DNA of 49,329 nucleotides from Gammaproteobacteria bacterium (GTDB taxonomy: Bacteria > Pseudomonadota > Gammaproteobacteria > Steroidobacterales > Steroidobacteraceae): contig JAHEAZ010000014.1 of the NCBI GenBank assembly GCA_024642505.1, positions 1 to 49,329 of the forward strand, read 5' to 3'. The translations under genes were made by a program, and so were the position numbers. Below, piece after piece: positions 1 to 19,363 of the stretch. The notes under the pieces are model-generated. The model worked only from the letters and a program-made list of their open reading frames with translations, searched no databases and was not told the DNA's origin. The stretch's first letter is position 1; every line of letters begins with the position of its first letter.

Positions 1-468
1 TTCGCCAACGCAGCCGAGTCGCTGGTCGGTCGCGCAGTCGGCGCCAGGGATCCAGCGATGCTGCGGAAGTCGATACGCCTCTCGGCCGAATGGACCCTGG
101 GTGTCGCTGCGCTGCTCGCCGTAACCTTCGCAGCAGTGGGTTGGCTCGCCATCGACCTGCTGACGTCGCAGCAGGAATTGCGCGAGCTGGCGCGCAGCTA
201 CCTTCCCTGGCTGGTGATCACGCCGCTGGTCGGCTGCTGGGCGTATCTCTTCGACGGCGTGTTCGTCGGCGCGATGCTGTCACGGCAGATGCGCGACACC
301 ATGCTGTTCGCGGCGCTCGCCATCTACCTGCCCGCCTGGTACCTGCTGCGGCCGCTGGGAAACCATGGCCTGTGGCTTGCGTTTACCCTGTTCCTGGGTG
401 CTCGTGGCGCCGCCCAGTGGTGGCTGTTGCGCCGGCTGGAGCGCGGCGGTCGGCTGCTGGCAAGCTGA
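1..468 (+). CDS. MATE-family efflux transporter, DinF-like (3' part only)
   Basis: The reading frame is open from the first base of the window, so the start lies upstream; 155 residues are visible. They begin with FANAAESLVGRAVGARD, which resembles the conserved loop of DinF-type MATE exporters, and continue with at least four hydrophobic segments before a basic tail ending LERGGRLLAS. MATE proteins have about 12 membrane helices and export organic cations or oxidised compounds using a proton or sodium gradient at the inner membrane; the visible part is the last third. An internal ATG at base 58 is only a methionine codon, not the start. The assignment to MATE is fairly firm; the DinF subfamily is inferred from the loop motif. 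Confidence 0.8.
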   Translation, partial: FANAAESLVGRAVGARDPAMLRKSIRLSAEWTLGVAALLAVTFAAVGWLAIDLLTSQQELRELARSYLPWLVITPLVGCWAYLFDGVFVGAMLSRQMRDTMLFAALAIYLPAWYLLRPLGNHGLWLAFTLFLGARGAAQWWLLRRLERGGRLLAS

Positions 469-525
469 CTTCGCCGCAGGCTGGCCGATAAGCTAAGCTT
501 GCGGTAGAACAGACCGGGAGCAGAC

Positions 526-1260
526 ATGAGCGAGAGCATCCTGCAGCGCGACCACAAGAACACCCGCGGCACCATTCTCTACACCAGCAACAAGCCCGAG
601 CGCCTGGGACAGGAACGCGGCCGGGAGTATTTTTTGATCAGCGTCCACGCGGATGGCGGCCGCACGGTGAGCGCTCACTGCGAGATTGATGACCGGCCCG
701 CGGTGATGCGCGACATCACCTATTCACTGGACAGTAAATGGATGCCTACCGACTGTTTCGTGCGCATCAGCGTCGCCGATCGCTTCATGGGCTCCGGCTG
801 GTTCCGGTTCCACCCGAACTACGCCGAGTGCGAGACCTATACCGCACTGGAAGGCCGTGTGAGCCAGCGCATGGACCTTGCACATCCGCTCAGGACTTTC
901 CAGAACCATGCAATCGCCTGCGATGCCTGGCATCTACGTCTGTTCAATCGCAGCCAGCCGGGTGCGGTCCAGGCGCTCGACCAGATCCTGCTTTCCTCGC
1001 CCGACCATCGTGGCGCAACGGGACCACTGCTGTTCTCGATCGGACTGCACGTAAAGTACGTCGGCGAGGAGACTGTCACCGTCGGCGCCGGGACCTTTGA
1101 GGCGCTGCACTTCCAGTTCGTCTCGGCACCCGGCCTTCCTACCGAGCATCCACCCTACGACGTCTGGTGTACGGCAGACGGCGAATTCCTGTTCCTCAAG
1201 GGCGGTGTAGCCGGCTACATGCAGACCCATTACGAGCTGGTGGAGCTGATCCGCGACTGA
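526..1260 (+). CDS. Conserved hypothetical protein, DUF3108-like (unrecognised function)
   Basis: A 244-residue soluble protein with no signal peptide or membrane helix. A GGGAG ribosome site lies just ahead of the ATG. The sequence is mixed alpha/beta, with a central stretch of alternating hydrophobic residues and a C-terminal part (VTVGAGTFEALHFQFV, then YDVWCTADGEFLFLKGG) that resembles the beta-barrel pattern of DUF3108-like or lipid-binding folds. That resemblance is weak and no catalytic motif is visible. It stands alone between the MATE gene and the glycine-zipper gene in the same direction, so the neighbours say little about its job. The start and the reality of the gene are well supported; the function is unknown. 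Confidence 0.6.
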   Translation: MSESILQRDHKNTRGTILYTSNKPERLGQERGREYFLISVHADGGRTVSAHCEIDDRPAVMRDITYSLDSKWMPTDCFVRISVADRFMGSGWFRFHPNYAECETYTALEGRVSQRMDLAHPLRTFQNHAIACDAWHLRLFNRSQPGAVQALDQILLSSPDHRGATGPLLFSIGLHVKYVGEETVTVGAGTFEALHFQFVSAPGLPTEHPPYDVWCTADGEFLFLKGGVAGYMQTHYELVELIRD

Positions 1261-1265
1261 AGAGC

Positions 1266-1315
1266 CAGGGGACCAGGGATGGGGACTGTCTCCTTTTGGC
1301 CGCTTCTTGTGCGGC
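1266..1315. repeat. GC-rich imperfect palindromes, REP-like remnant (uncertain)
   Basis: The 166-bp gap after the 244-residue gene contains GGGGACTGTCTCC (an imperfect GGGGAC/GTCTCC dyad) and, at 1299-1315, a GCCGC...GCGGC hairpin with a 7-base loop. No T-run follows, so a classical terminator is not supported. The GGGGAC-type dyad recalls short palindromic repeats scattered in gammaproteobacterial genomes, but only one copy is in this window. Confidence 0.2.
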
Positions 1316-1426
1316 AGGTCACAGAATTGCGCTTGCAGCCGGCTCTTCAGCTGCCGTTAAGTCCTGATCAACGAATCTGTCCTCGAAGCTGCGGGAGAAT
1401 CCGTAGGCATAGAGAGGAGAGATGCC

Positions 1427-2011
1427 ATGTTCCATCGAACCCGAACCGTCTCTGCGACCGTCGCGCTGGCACTGAGCGTACTTCTTGCGGTGCCCGCGGC
1501 GCTGGCCGATCCCCCGGCTCATGCGCCGGCCCACGGCTGGCGCGCCAAGCACGACCCCTACTACCTTGGCTATGCGGGCAACCATTGGGAGCGTGACTAT
1601 GGTGTGCGGGCCGGACACTGCAACCGCAATGAGGTTGCAACGGTGGTGGGCGCGATGGTTGGCGGCGCGATCGGATCAACGGTCGGCGAGGGCGACAGCA
1701 AGCTGATCGCAATCCTGGTTGGCTCCGCGATAGGCGCCGTGATCGGTCGTGAAATCGGCCGCGACATGGACTCCAGTGACAGGGCCTGCATTGGTCATGC
1801 CCTGGAATTGGCCGAGGATGGTCATGGCGTCCGCTGGTCCGGCGCGACCGCGGGACTTTCCTATGAGTTGACACCCACTGCCGGCTTCGAACGCAGCGGC
1901 CAGCCGTGCCGGCAATTCACTCTGCTGCGGCAACTCGACGGTCGCAGCCGCAAGGAAGCGGGCAGCGCCTGCCGTGTCGGCAACGGCGAGTGGCAGCTGC
2001 TGGGCGGCTGA
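1427..2011 (+). CDS. Exported glycine-zipper (17 kDa antigen-like) envelope protein
   Basis: A 194-residue protein with a signal peptide of about 27 residues ending in PAALA. A histidine/proline-rich stretch follows, then a glycine-zipper two-helix region at about residues 70-110 (VGAMVGGAIGSTVG and ILVGSAIGAVIGREIGRDM), then a C-terminal domain of roughly 70 residues. This order is that of glycine zipper 2TM and 17-kDa surface antigen-like proteins, which sit in the envelope; their biochemical role is mostly unknown. Two ATGs (1422 and 1427) follow an AGAGGAGA ribosome site; the 1427 frame gives the signal peptide. There is no lipobox cysteine after the signal peptide, so it is probably a periplasmic or outer-membrane-associated protein and not a lipoprotein. 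Confidence 0.75.
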   Translation: MFHRTRTVSATVALALSVLLAVPAALADPPAHAPAHGWRAKHDPYYLGYAGNHWERDYGVRAGHCNRNEVATVVGAMVGGAIGSTVGEGDSKLIAILVGSAIGAVIGREIGRDMDSSDRACIGHALELAEDGHGVRWSGATAGLSYELTPTAGFERSGQPCRQFTLLRQLDGRSRKEAGSACRVGNGEWQLLGG

Positions 2012-2035
2012 CGAAAAAGGGATTGCCCCGTTTCG
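2012..2035. terminator. Possible bidirectional terminator between convergent genes
   Basis: The 35-bp gap between the convergent glycine-zipper gene and gltD1 holds CGAAA...TTTCG outer arms and a GGG/CCC inner stem. Read on the minus strand the stem is followed by a T-rich run, as expected at the end of the gltBD operon. The stem is short and slightly asymmetric. Confidence 0.4.
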
Positions 2036-2046
2036 CAAGTCGTTGA

Positions 2047-3531
<1,485 letters not shown>

Positions 3532-3549
3532 ATGGATGCCCTACTCCGC

Positions 3550-14074
<10,525 letters not shown>

Positions 14075-14100
14075 GGGATGGCTCCAGATAGGCCAAAGGC

Positions 14101-14128
14101 AGAATAGCCTGCCTCGTCGCAGAGTCAA
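14101..14128 (-). promoter_or_regulatory. Sigma-70-type promoter of the gltB2D2B1D1 operon
   Basis: On the minus strand TTGACT (14128-14123) and TATTCT (14106-14101) are separated by 16 bp, placing the transcription start about 20 bp before the gltB2 ATG. The -35 matches five of six consensus bases and the -10 four. No second promoter is obvious between the four glt genes, which overlap or nearly touch. Confidence 0.55.
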
Positions 14129-14225
14129 TGCTGCGATGCAACACTCATGCTGCGTCGCCGCATTTCTAGCCACACGACGCCTGCCGTTCATCCCGGAGGT
14201 CGCATCAACAGCGTATCCTCGCTAG

Positions 14226-14852
14226 ATGAGCCCGGATGCAGTGCTGGAGTACTGGTTTGCTGACGTGCGCGACGACCCCTCGGCGCTACCCGGACGGATG
14301 CGGCTGTGGTTCGGCGGCGACGACGACACGGCAACCGACGTCGCGGCCCGGGACTCGTCGCTGGCGGAACGTTTTGGCCCGTACATGGCAGCCCGTGACA
14401 TGGGCCAGCTGGATCACTGGGCATCGAGCGCCAGCGGCAGGCTGGCGCTGATCCTGCTGACCGACCAGTTTCCCCGCAGCATCTACCGCGGCCTGCCCGA
14501 GGCGTTCGCGCGGGACGCAGAGGCGCGCCGCCTGTGTGTCGCCGGCCTCGACCTTGGCCAGGACCGGGAGCTCGGGCCCTTCGAACGTGCTTTCTTCTAC
14601 ATGCCCCTGGAACACTCCGAATCGCTGGCGGACCAGGAGCACTGTGTTGCGCTGTTCACGGCCCTGGCGCACGAGGCGTCCGAGGGCCTGGGCGATGCGC
14701 TTTCCGGGTTCACGCGCCATGCGGTCTTCCATCATGACATCGTGGCGCGCTTCGGGCGCTTTCCGCACCGCAACCGCACGCTCGCGCGAACCAGCACCGC
14801 CGAGGAAGCCGCGTATCTTGCCGGGGGCGCGCCAAGCTTCGGCCAGGGCTGA
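14226..14852 (+). CDS. DUF924 family protein
   Basis: A 208-residue all-alpha protein of the DUF924 family. Diagnostic stretches are VLEYWFADV at the N-terminus, the LILLTDQFPRSIYRG motif near residue 75, FFYMPLEHSE near residue 120 and RFGRFPHRN near residue 180. The family folds like a TPR-type helical solenoid; its biochemical function is unknown. The first ATG has no clear ribosome site, so the mRNA may have a very short leader; TATCCT just upstream is a possible -10. It is divergent from the glt operon and convergent with the EamA transporter, 9 bp from its end. Confidence 0.85.
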   Translation: MSPDAVLEYWFADVRDDPSALPGRMRLWFGGDDDTATDVAARDSSLAERFGPYMAARDMGQLDHWASSASGRLALILLTDQFPRSIYRGLPEAFARDAEARRLCVAGLDLGQDRELGPFERAFFYMPLEHSESLADQEHCVALFTALAHEASEGLGDALSGFTRHAVFHHDIVARFGRFPHRNRTLARTSTAEEAAYLAGGAPSFGQG

Positions 14853-14861
14853 CGCGGCACC

Positions 14862-15755
14862 CTACCCGCGTGACACGATCATCACGCCGGTGACCGCCAT
14901 TGCGCCGCCGACAAGCATGCTCGGTAACAACGGTTCGTCCAGCAGCAACACGCCGAATGCGGCACCGAAGACCGGCACGAGGTTGTTGAAGATTACCGTG
15001 CGCGCTGGTCCCAGCCGCTGCACCGCACGGCAGTACCAGACGAACGCCACGCCGGTGCCCAGCAAGCCGAGATAGAGCGCCGGCAACACCACCTGCGGCG
15101 ACGACACCGACGCCGGATCGAGGTGCCGAAGCTCGCGGGCCGCTGCAATTGCGAGCATCGCCGTGCCGAACAGCGAGGCGTAAGCGGTCGCCGCCAGCGG
15201 CGTCAGGCCGCCGAGTACGCTGCGGCCGATCAGTGTGAATGCGGCCCAGGCACATATGGCCCCGAACATCATCATTTCTCCCGGACCGACGGCGCCGGCG
15301 ATGGAGCCGAAGGGATCGCCGCGGGAGACGACGACCCAGACGCCGGCGAGCGCCAGAAAGACGCCGAACCAGCGCAGCCTGGCTAGCCGTTCGTCGAACA
15401 GCCATGCGGACACCATGATTGTGACCACCGGATTCAGCGCGACGATCAGCGACGTTCGACTGGCCGGCAACCTGGCAAGTGCGCCGAGAAAGAACAGGTT
15501 GTATGCCAGTACGCCGGTCGCGCCGAGCGCAATGGTCGCCGCAAGCTGACGGCGATCGAGCCGCGGCAGGCCGCCCTCGAGTAGCAGCGCCGCGGCCAGT
15601 AGTACTACGCTGGCGACCAGGAACCTCAGCAGCGCGCCGACGGTAGCCGGAACCGCAAGCGCAAGGGCCCTGCCTGCGATGAACGTACCGCCCCAGATCA
15701 CCGGCACCGCTGCCAGCCTGAGATATGTCCCCGTCGTTCCCGCAGCTTCTTTCAT
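14862..15755 (-). CDS. EamA/DMT-family transporter
   Basis: A 297-residue inner-membrane protein with about ten hydrophobic segments arranged as two EamA repeats. The first begins PVIWGGTFIAGR and the second MMMFGAICAWAAFTLIGR. SLIVALNPVVT and FNNLVPVFGA are the usual helix-4/helix-9 motifs of drug/metabolite exporters. The start is set at MKEAAGTTG because the longer frame adds an arginine-rich extension untypical of the family. The substrate cannot be told from sequence. It is divergent from the thiamine-diphosphate enzyme, with an inverted repeat in the shared 185-bp gap. Confidence 0.88.
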   Translation of the reverse strand: MKEAAGTTGTYLRLAAVPVIWGGTFIAGRALALAVPATVGALLRFLVASVVLLAAALLLEGGLPRLDRRQLAATIALGATGVLAYNLFFLGALARLPASRTSLIVALNPVVTIMVSAWLFDERLARLRWFGVFLALAGVWVVVSRGDPFGSIAGAVGPGEMMMFGAICAWAAFTLIGRSVLGGLTPLAATAYASLFGTAMLAIAAARELRHLDPASVSSPQVVLPALYLGLLGTGVAFVWYCRAVQRLGPARTVIFNNLVPVFGAAFGVLLLDEPLLPSMLVGGAMAVTGVMIVSRG

Positions 15756-15807
15756 GCAATCGCTCCGAGGCGGCCGCAGCGCCATCCACGCTGGACGTCG
15801 CGGCAGA

Positions 15808-15867
15808 TTTGGGACCAAAGCGGCTGCGTTCGCAAGGGCCGTGGAAGTGGGAGACGATGCTTTGGTC
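15808..15867. promoter_or_regulatory. Inverted repeats in the divergent EamA/TPP-enzyme promoter region
   Basis: GACCAAAGC at 15813-15821 is repeated as its exact reverse complement GCTTTGGTC at 15859-15867. The first arm is also part of a local palindrome, TTTGG-GA-CCAAA (15808-15819). A weak promoter candidate for the plus-strand genes, TTGGTC-16 bp-TAGCAT, begins inside the second arm. The layout suits a repressor bound at two half-sites, but no regulator gene is next to it. Confidence 0.35.
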
Positions 15868-15940
15868 TGGCAGGCGGTTGCGCTAGCATGGTCGTCCCCG
15901 GACGACCGACTGGCGGAAACCGGGATCTCCGGAGCCCCGC

Positions 15941-17698
15941 ATGCAGAAGACGGCCGCCTGGCTCGTTCGTTACGCGCTCGAACAGATCGGGGTCCAGTTC
16001 ACGTTCGGAATCCCGGGCGTGCACAACACCGAAACTTACGACGAGCTGGATTCGTCCCCTTCGATCACGCCGGTGCTGGTTGCCCATGAAGGCGGCGGCG
16101 CATTCATGGCCGATGCCGTCAGCCGTACCGGCGCCGGGCTCGGCACCCTGCTGATCGTGCCGGCCGCGGGCGTGACCCATGCAGCAAGCGGCATCGGTGA
16201 GGCGTTTCTGGACGGTATCCCCATGCTCGTGATCGCCGGCGGCGTCCGCCGCGACACCGGGCGTGCCTACCAGCTCCACGACATGGACCAGCACGCGCTG
16301 CTGAAGCCGATAACCAAGGGCACCTGGCGCGTCGCCACGCACGCCGAGGTCGTACCGACGCTGTTCGAAGCCTACCGAGTGGCCATGAGCGGCGAGCCCG
16401 GACCCGTCTTCGTCGAGATTCCGGTCGAATTGCAGCTGATACCCGGCGAAGTCGGTGAGCTGCCACCCTTTCCGGGCCCGCCGACCAGGGGCATGAGGGC
16501 GAGTGTCGCCGAACTCGAACGCGCCGCAGCGCTGCTGCGCCACGCACAGAAGCCGGGCATTTTCTGCGGCTGGGGCAGCGTGGACGCGATCGCGACGCTC
16601 GAGCAGCTGGCCGAGCGCCTCGGGGCGCCAGTCGCGACGACGTTGCAGGGCCTGTCGGCGTTTCGGGGCAATCATCCGCTTCATGCCGGCTTCGCCCTTG
16701 GTCCGTCTGCCGTCCCCGCCTCCAGGAACGCCTTCAAGGACTGCGACTGCCTGCTCGCCATCGGCACCCGCTTTGCGGAGATTCCAACCGGCAGCTTTGG
16801 CTACCAGCCGCCGGCCAGCCTGATCCACGTCGACATCAACCCGAAGGTCTTTGGCGCCAACTACCCGACTGCGGTGTCGCTCGAGGGCGACGCGCAGGAA
16901 GTTCTGGCGGCATTGCTCGAGCGGCTCGGTCCCATCAAGGTGGGCGAGGCACGGGCTAACAAGGTGTCCTCGCAGATCGCGGCTGACAAGGCCGCGTATG
17001 CTGACGAGTGGCTGCGTCACGATTCACGTGGTCGGGTCAATCCGGGCAAGTTCTTCCGCGCGCTGCGTGAACGCCTGCCAGACGACGGCATCGTCGTGGC
17101 GGATGACGGCAACCACACTTTCCTGGCGGCCGAGCTCATGCCCATGCATGCGCCGCGGACGTTCTTCTCCCCGTCGGACTTCAACTCCATGGGCTACTGC
17201 GTGCCTGGCGTCATCGGTGCCAAGCTCGCGCGGCCGGACCGCGTGGTGGTGGGGATCGTTGGCGACGGCGCGGCGCGCATGACCGGACTCGAAATGGCCA
17301 CCGCCGTCGCACAGCGGGTTGGCGTCGTCTGGTTCATCTTCAACGACGGAGAGCTGGCCCAGATCGCGCAGGCCCAGCAGACGCCCTACAACCGCAAGAC
17401 CTGCACCGTCCTGCCGGCTCTCGACCTCGAGGGGCTGGCCCGGGCCAACTGCGTCGCGTTCGAGCTGATGGAAGGCGATGCGGCCATCGGGCACGTAATC
17501 GACCGGGCGCTGGCTGCCGCGGCCCAGGGCCGGCCGGTGCTGGTCGACGTTCGTATCGATTATTCCCGGCGTTCGTGCTTTACCGAAGGCACGATAAAGA
17601 CGAACCTGAAGCGCTTCGATCTCGGCACGAAGACCCGGCTGATCGGCCGGGCGCTGTGGCGGAAACTCGCCGGCGCGGACACTGGAGGCACTCGATGA
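15941..17698 (+). CDS. Thiamine-diphosphate-dependent enzyme, acetolactate synthase-like
   Basis: A 585-residue protein with the three-domain order of the POX/ALS family. The N-terminal pyrimidine-binding domain has the catalytic glutamate in VAHEGGGAFMADA. A central domain follows at about residues 190-340. The C-terminal diphosphate-binding domain has GDGAARMTG followed about 25 residues later by ND (FNDGELAQI). The chemistry is therefore decarboxylation or carboligation of a 2-keto acid. It is not obviously IlvB, IlvG or oxalyl-CoA decarboxylase, and no small regulatory subunit is present. The last bases overlap the VOC gene start (ATGA), so both are likely translated together. The substrate is unknown. 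Confidence 0.85.
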   Translation: MQKTAAWLVRYALEQIGVQFTFGIPGVHNTETYDELDSSPSITPVLVAHEGGGAFMADAVSRTGAGLGTLLIVPAAGVTHAASGIGEAFLDGIPMLVIAGGVRRDTGRAYQLHDMDQHALLKPITKGTWRVATHAEVVPTLFEAYRVAMSGEPGPVFVEIPVELQLIPGEVGELPPFPGPPTRGMRASVAELERAAALLRHAQKPGIFCGWGSVDAIATLEQLAERLGAPVATTLQGLSAFRGNHPLHAGFALGPSAVPASRNAFKDCDCLLAIGTRFAEIPTGSFGYQPPASLIHVDINPKVFGANYPTAVSLEGDAQEVLAALLERLGPIKVGEARANKVSSQIAADKAAYADEWLRHDSRGRVNPGKFFRALRERLPDDGIVVADDGNHTFLAAELMPMHAPRTFFSPSDFNSMGYCVPGVIGAKLARPDRVVVGIVGDGAARMTGLEMATAVAQRVGVVWFIFNDGELAQIAQAQQTPYNRKTCTVLPALDLEGLARANCVAFELMEGDAAIGHVIDRALAAAAQGRPVLVDVRIDYSRRSCFTEGTIKTNLKRFDLGTKTRLIGRALWRKLAGADTGGTR

Positions 17699-18561
17699 AA
17701 CGATTCCTGGCAACCCTGACAATGGCTGCAGTGCTGCATGCCGGCGGAGCTGGCGCCGCGCCACGCCTTCCACCACTGGTGGACCCGCCGACCGGCCTGA
17801 GAATCCCCGGAAAGTTCATCTGGTTCGACTTGGTCACCGCCAGTCCGGACGCGGCGCGCGCCTTCTACGGAAAGGTTTTCGGCTGGAATTTTCAGGCTGT
17901 GGCCGACGGTGACGACTATTCGCTCATCATCGCCGGTGAACGGCCCATCGGCGGTATCTTCCAGCCAGCGGCGTCGGCTGCGGGGACGCGGTGGCTCAGC
18001 TTCGCGTCAGTGGGCGACATCGACGCCGTGCTCGCCAAGCTGGAGCGAAACGGCTTCGTCAAGCTGCTGCCGGCGACGGAAGTGCCGGGCCGCGGCGCGC
18101 AGGCCATTGTTCGCGACTCCCAGGGCGCCATCGTCGGCCTGATGCGTTCGGCAAGCGGCGATCCGCCTGATGAGCCGGTCGCGCCTGGCGAGTTCTTCTG
18201 GGTGGACCTGTACACGCACGATACCTCAGCAGCAGCAGCCGCCTACGCGGCGGTCGGCTATACCGTCGTGCCGGCAGACGAGCATGAAGGCAACCGCATG
18301 TTCCTCGAATCGCGCGGCTATGCGCGCGCAGGCATCACACCGCTGCCACCGGAGGAAAGCCGGGCAGGCTGGTTGCCCTACGTGCAGGTGGAGGACGTCG
18401 CGGCAACGACCGCGGCAGCCGTTCAGGCGGGCGGCAAGGTGCTGCTGGCGCCGGACCCCGCAGTGCTCGATGGCAACCTTGCCGTGGTCGGCGACCCTCT
18501 TGGGGGCGTGATCGGGATCATCCATTGGACGCCAGTTGATGCGCCGAAGGATCAGCCATGA
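17695..18561 (+). CDS. Exported protein with two VOC (glyoxalase/dioxygenase-fold) domains
   Basis: A 288-residue protein starting at the ATG that overlaps the upstream stop. A signal peptide of about 22 residues (MKRFLATLTMAAVL through GAGA) precedes two vicinal-oxygen-chelate domains: residues about 38-150 (KFIWFDLVTASPDAARAFYG, FGWNF) and 163-285 (GEFFWVDLYTHDT, GVIGIIHW). VOC proteins bind a divalent metal and act on small ketones, thiols or antibiotics; most are cytoplasmic, so the signal peptide is notable. The usual metal-binding glutamate and histidine positions are not clearly conserved, so it may bind a ligand without catalysing. It overlaps both neighbours by 4 bp. Confidence 0.8.
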   Translation: MKRFLATLTMAAVLHAGGAGAAPRLPPLVDPPTGLRIPGKFIWFDLVTASPDAARAFYGKVFGWNFQAVADGDDYSLIIAGERPIGGIFQPAASAAGTRWLSFASVGDIDAVLAKLERNGFVKLLPATEVPGRGAQAIVRDSQGAIVGLMRSASGDPPDEPVAPGEFFWVDLYTHDTSAAAAAYAAVGYTVVPADEHEGNRMFLESRGYARAGITPLPPEESRAGWLPYVQVEDVAATTAAAVQAGGKVLLAPDPAVLDGNLAVVGDPLGGVIGIIHWTPVDAPKDQP

Positions 18562-18881
18562 ACCGCAACATCATCCGTCGCACCATGCTCACGGCCATTG
18601 CAGTGGGAGGCACTCTGGTGCTTGCCGGCTGCAGCGATTACGACAACGTCTCGATGCACGGCAGCGTCGGCATGTACTACGGGGCCGGAGGCTACTACGA
18701 CCCGTGGTACTACGGTCCAGGCTATGGCCCCCCTGTGGTGGTGGTTCCGCCGCCCTCGTCCAGGCCGCCCCGTCCCGAGCGCCCCATCGCCCGGCCACCC
18801 GTTGCAAGGCCTACGCCGCTGCCCACGAGGCCGACACCACGACCGATGCCGGCACCACGACCCATGCCGCGCGGCAGGTAG
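18558..18881 (+). CDS. Small proline-rich lipoprotein
   Basis: A 107-residue protein with a lipoprotein signal (positively charged N-terminus, hydrophobic core, LAGC lipobox with Cys at about residue 25). After the cysteine come a glycine/tyrosine-rich stretch (MYYGAGGYYDPWYYGPGYG) and a tail dominated by proline and arginine, including PRP and RPT repeats. Such tails are usually unstructured and may reach across or bind peptidoglycan; no family is recognised. It overlaps the VOC gene by 4 bp and is the last gene of that trio. A GCCGCGG-C-CCGCGGC palindrome lies at 18892-18906, without a T-run. Confidence 0.65.
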   Translation: MNRNIIRRTMLTAIAVGGTLVLAGCSDYDNVSMHGSVGMYYGAGGYYDPWYYGPGYGPPVVVVPPPSSRPPRPERPIARPPVARPTPLPTRPTPRPMPAPRPMPRGR

Positions 18882-18963
18882 AGCAATGGGCGCCGCGGCC
18901 CGCGGCGGTCGTGCAGCGGCGCGGGAGCGGACCTGGGGAACCGCGCCTGAGCAGGCGGCCCTG

Positions 18964-19206
18964 TCAGTGGCTTAGCGCGACGCGCTCGAGCTCGTAGCCG
19001 ACGACCTCGCGCGATTGCGGATCGACGATAGGCTTGCCGCGACGGAAGCGGTCAGTGCTGGCAGCGCGCTGTACCAGCCGGTCTTCGACGCCCATCTGTT
19101 TCATGCTCACGTTACCGTGCGAATCACGCAGGATGACCGTGGCACGCTCGGCACCCTCGTCGTCATATCCCGCCACCAGTACCGCAATGACTTCATTGTC
19201 GTCCAT
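18964..19206 (-). CDS. Small hypothetical protein
   Basis: An 80-residue cytoplasmic protein, MDDNEVIAVLVAGYDDEGAE to VGYELERVALSH. The start at 19206 is preferred over 19254 because AGAGG lies about 12 bases upstream and the extension is lysine/arginine-rich without support. The alternating acidic and hydrophobic residues suggest a small beta-rich fold. No family is recognised. It lies downstream of the Mrp operon on the same strand but beyond a likely terminator, so it probably has its own promoter. Confidence 0.5.
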   Translation of the reverse strand: MDDNEVIAVLVAGYDDEGAERATVILRDSHGNVSMKQMGVEDRLVQRAASTDRFRRGKPIVDPQSREVVGYELERVALSH

Positions 19207-19312
19207 GCTGTTACCGCGCCTCTTTAATCCCTTGAGTTGCCTTGAATGAAGCAAGGGTCGTGCCAGCGCGATGAGGCGCCAGAAATCAGCAACTTGGGAC
19301 TGGCAGCCGCGG

Positions 19313-19333
19313 AAAAGTGACGCCGAGCGTCAC
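19313..19333 (-). terminator. Rho-independent terminator of the Mrp operon
   Basis: Read on the minus strand, GTGACGC-TCG-GCGTCAC forms a perfect 7-bp stem with a 3-base loop, followed by TTTTCC. It starts about 30 bases after the stop of the SPOR lipoprotein gene. A further perfect palindrome, GTGACGTCAC (19337-19346), sits immediately before it and could pair with the same arms. Confidence 0.6.
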
Positions 19334-19363
19334 TAAGTGACGTCACGCCGACGCCATGATCGA

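Noticed and set aside
15752-17020. 422-codon minus-strand frame over the ThDP enzyme gene
   Set aside because: Antisense to a gene with full family motifs, and it overlaps the EamA gene start.
18892-18906. GCCGCGG-C-CCGCGGC palindrome after the proline-rich lipoprotein gene
   Set aside because: Perfect dyad but without a T-run or conserved context; it may be chance in GC-rich DNA, so it is not called a terminator.
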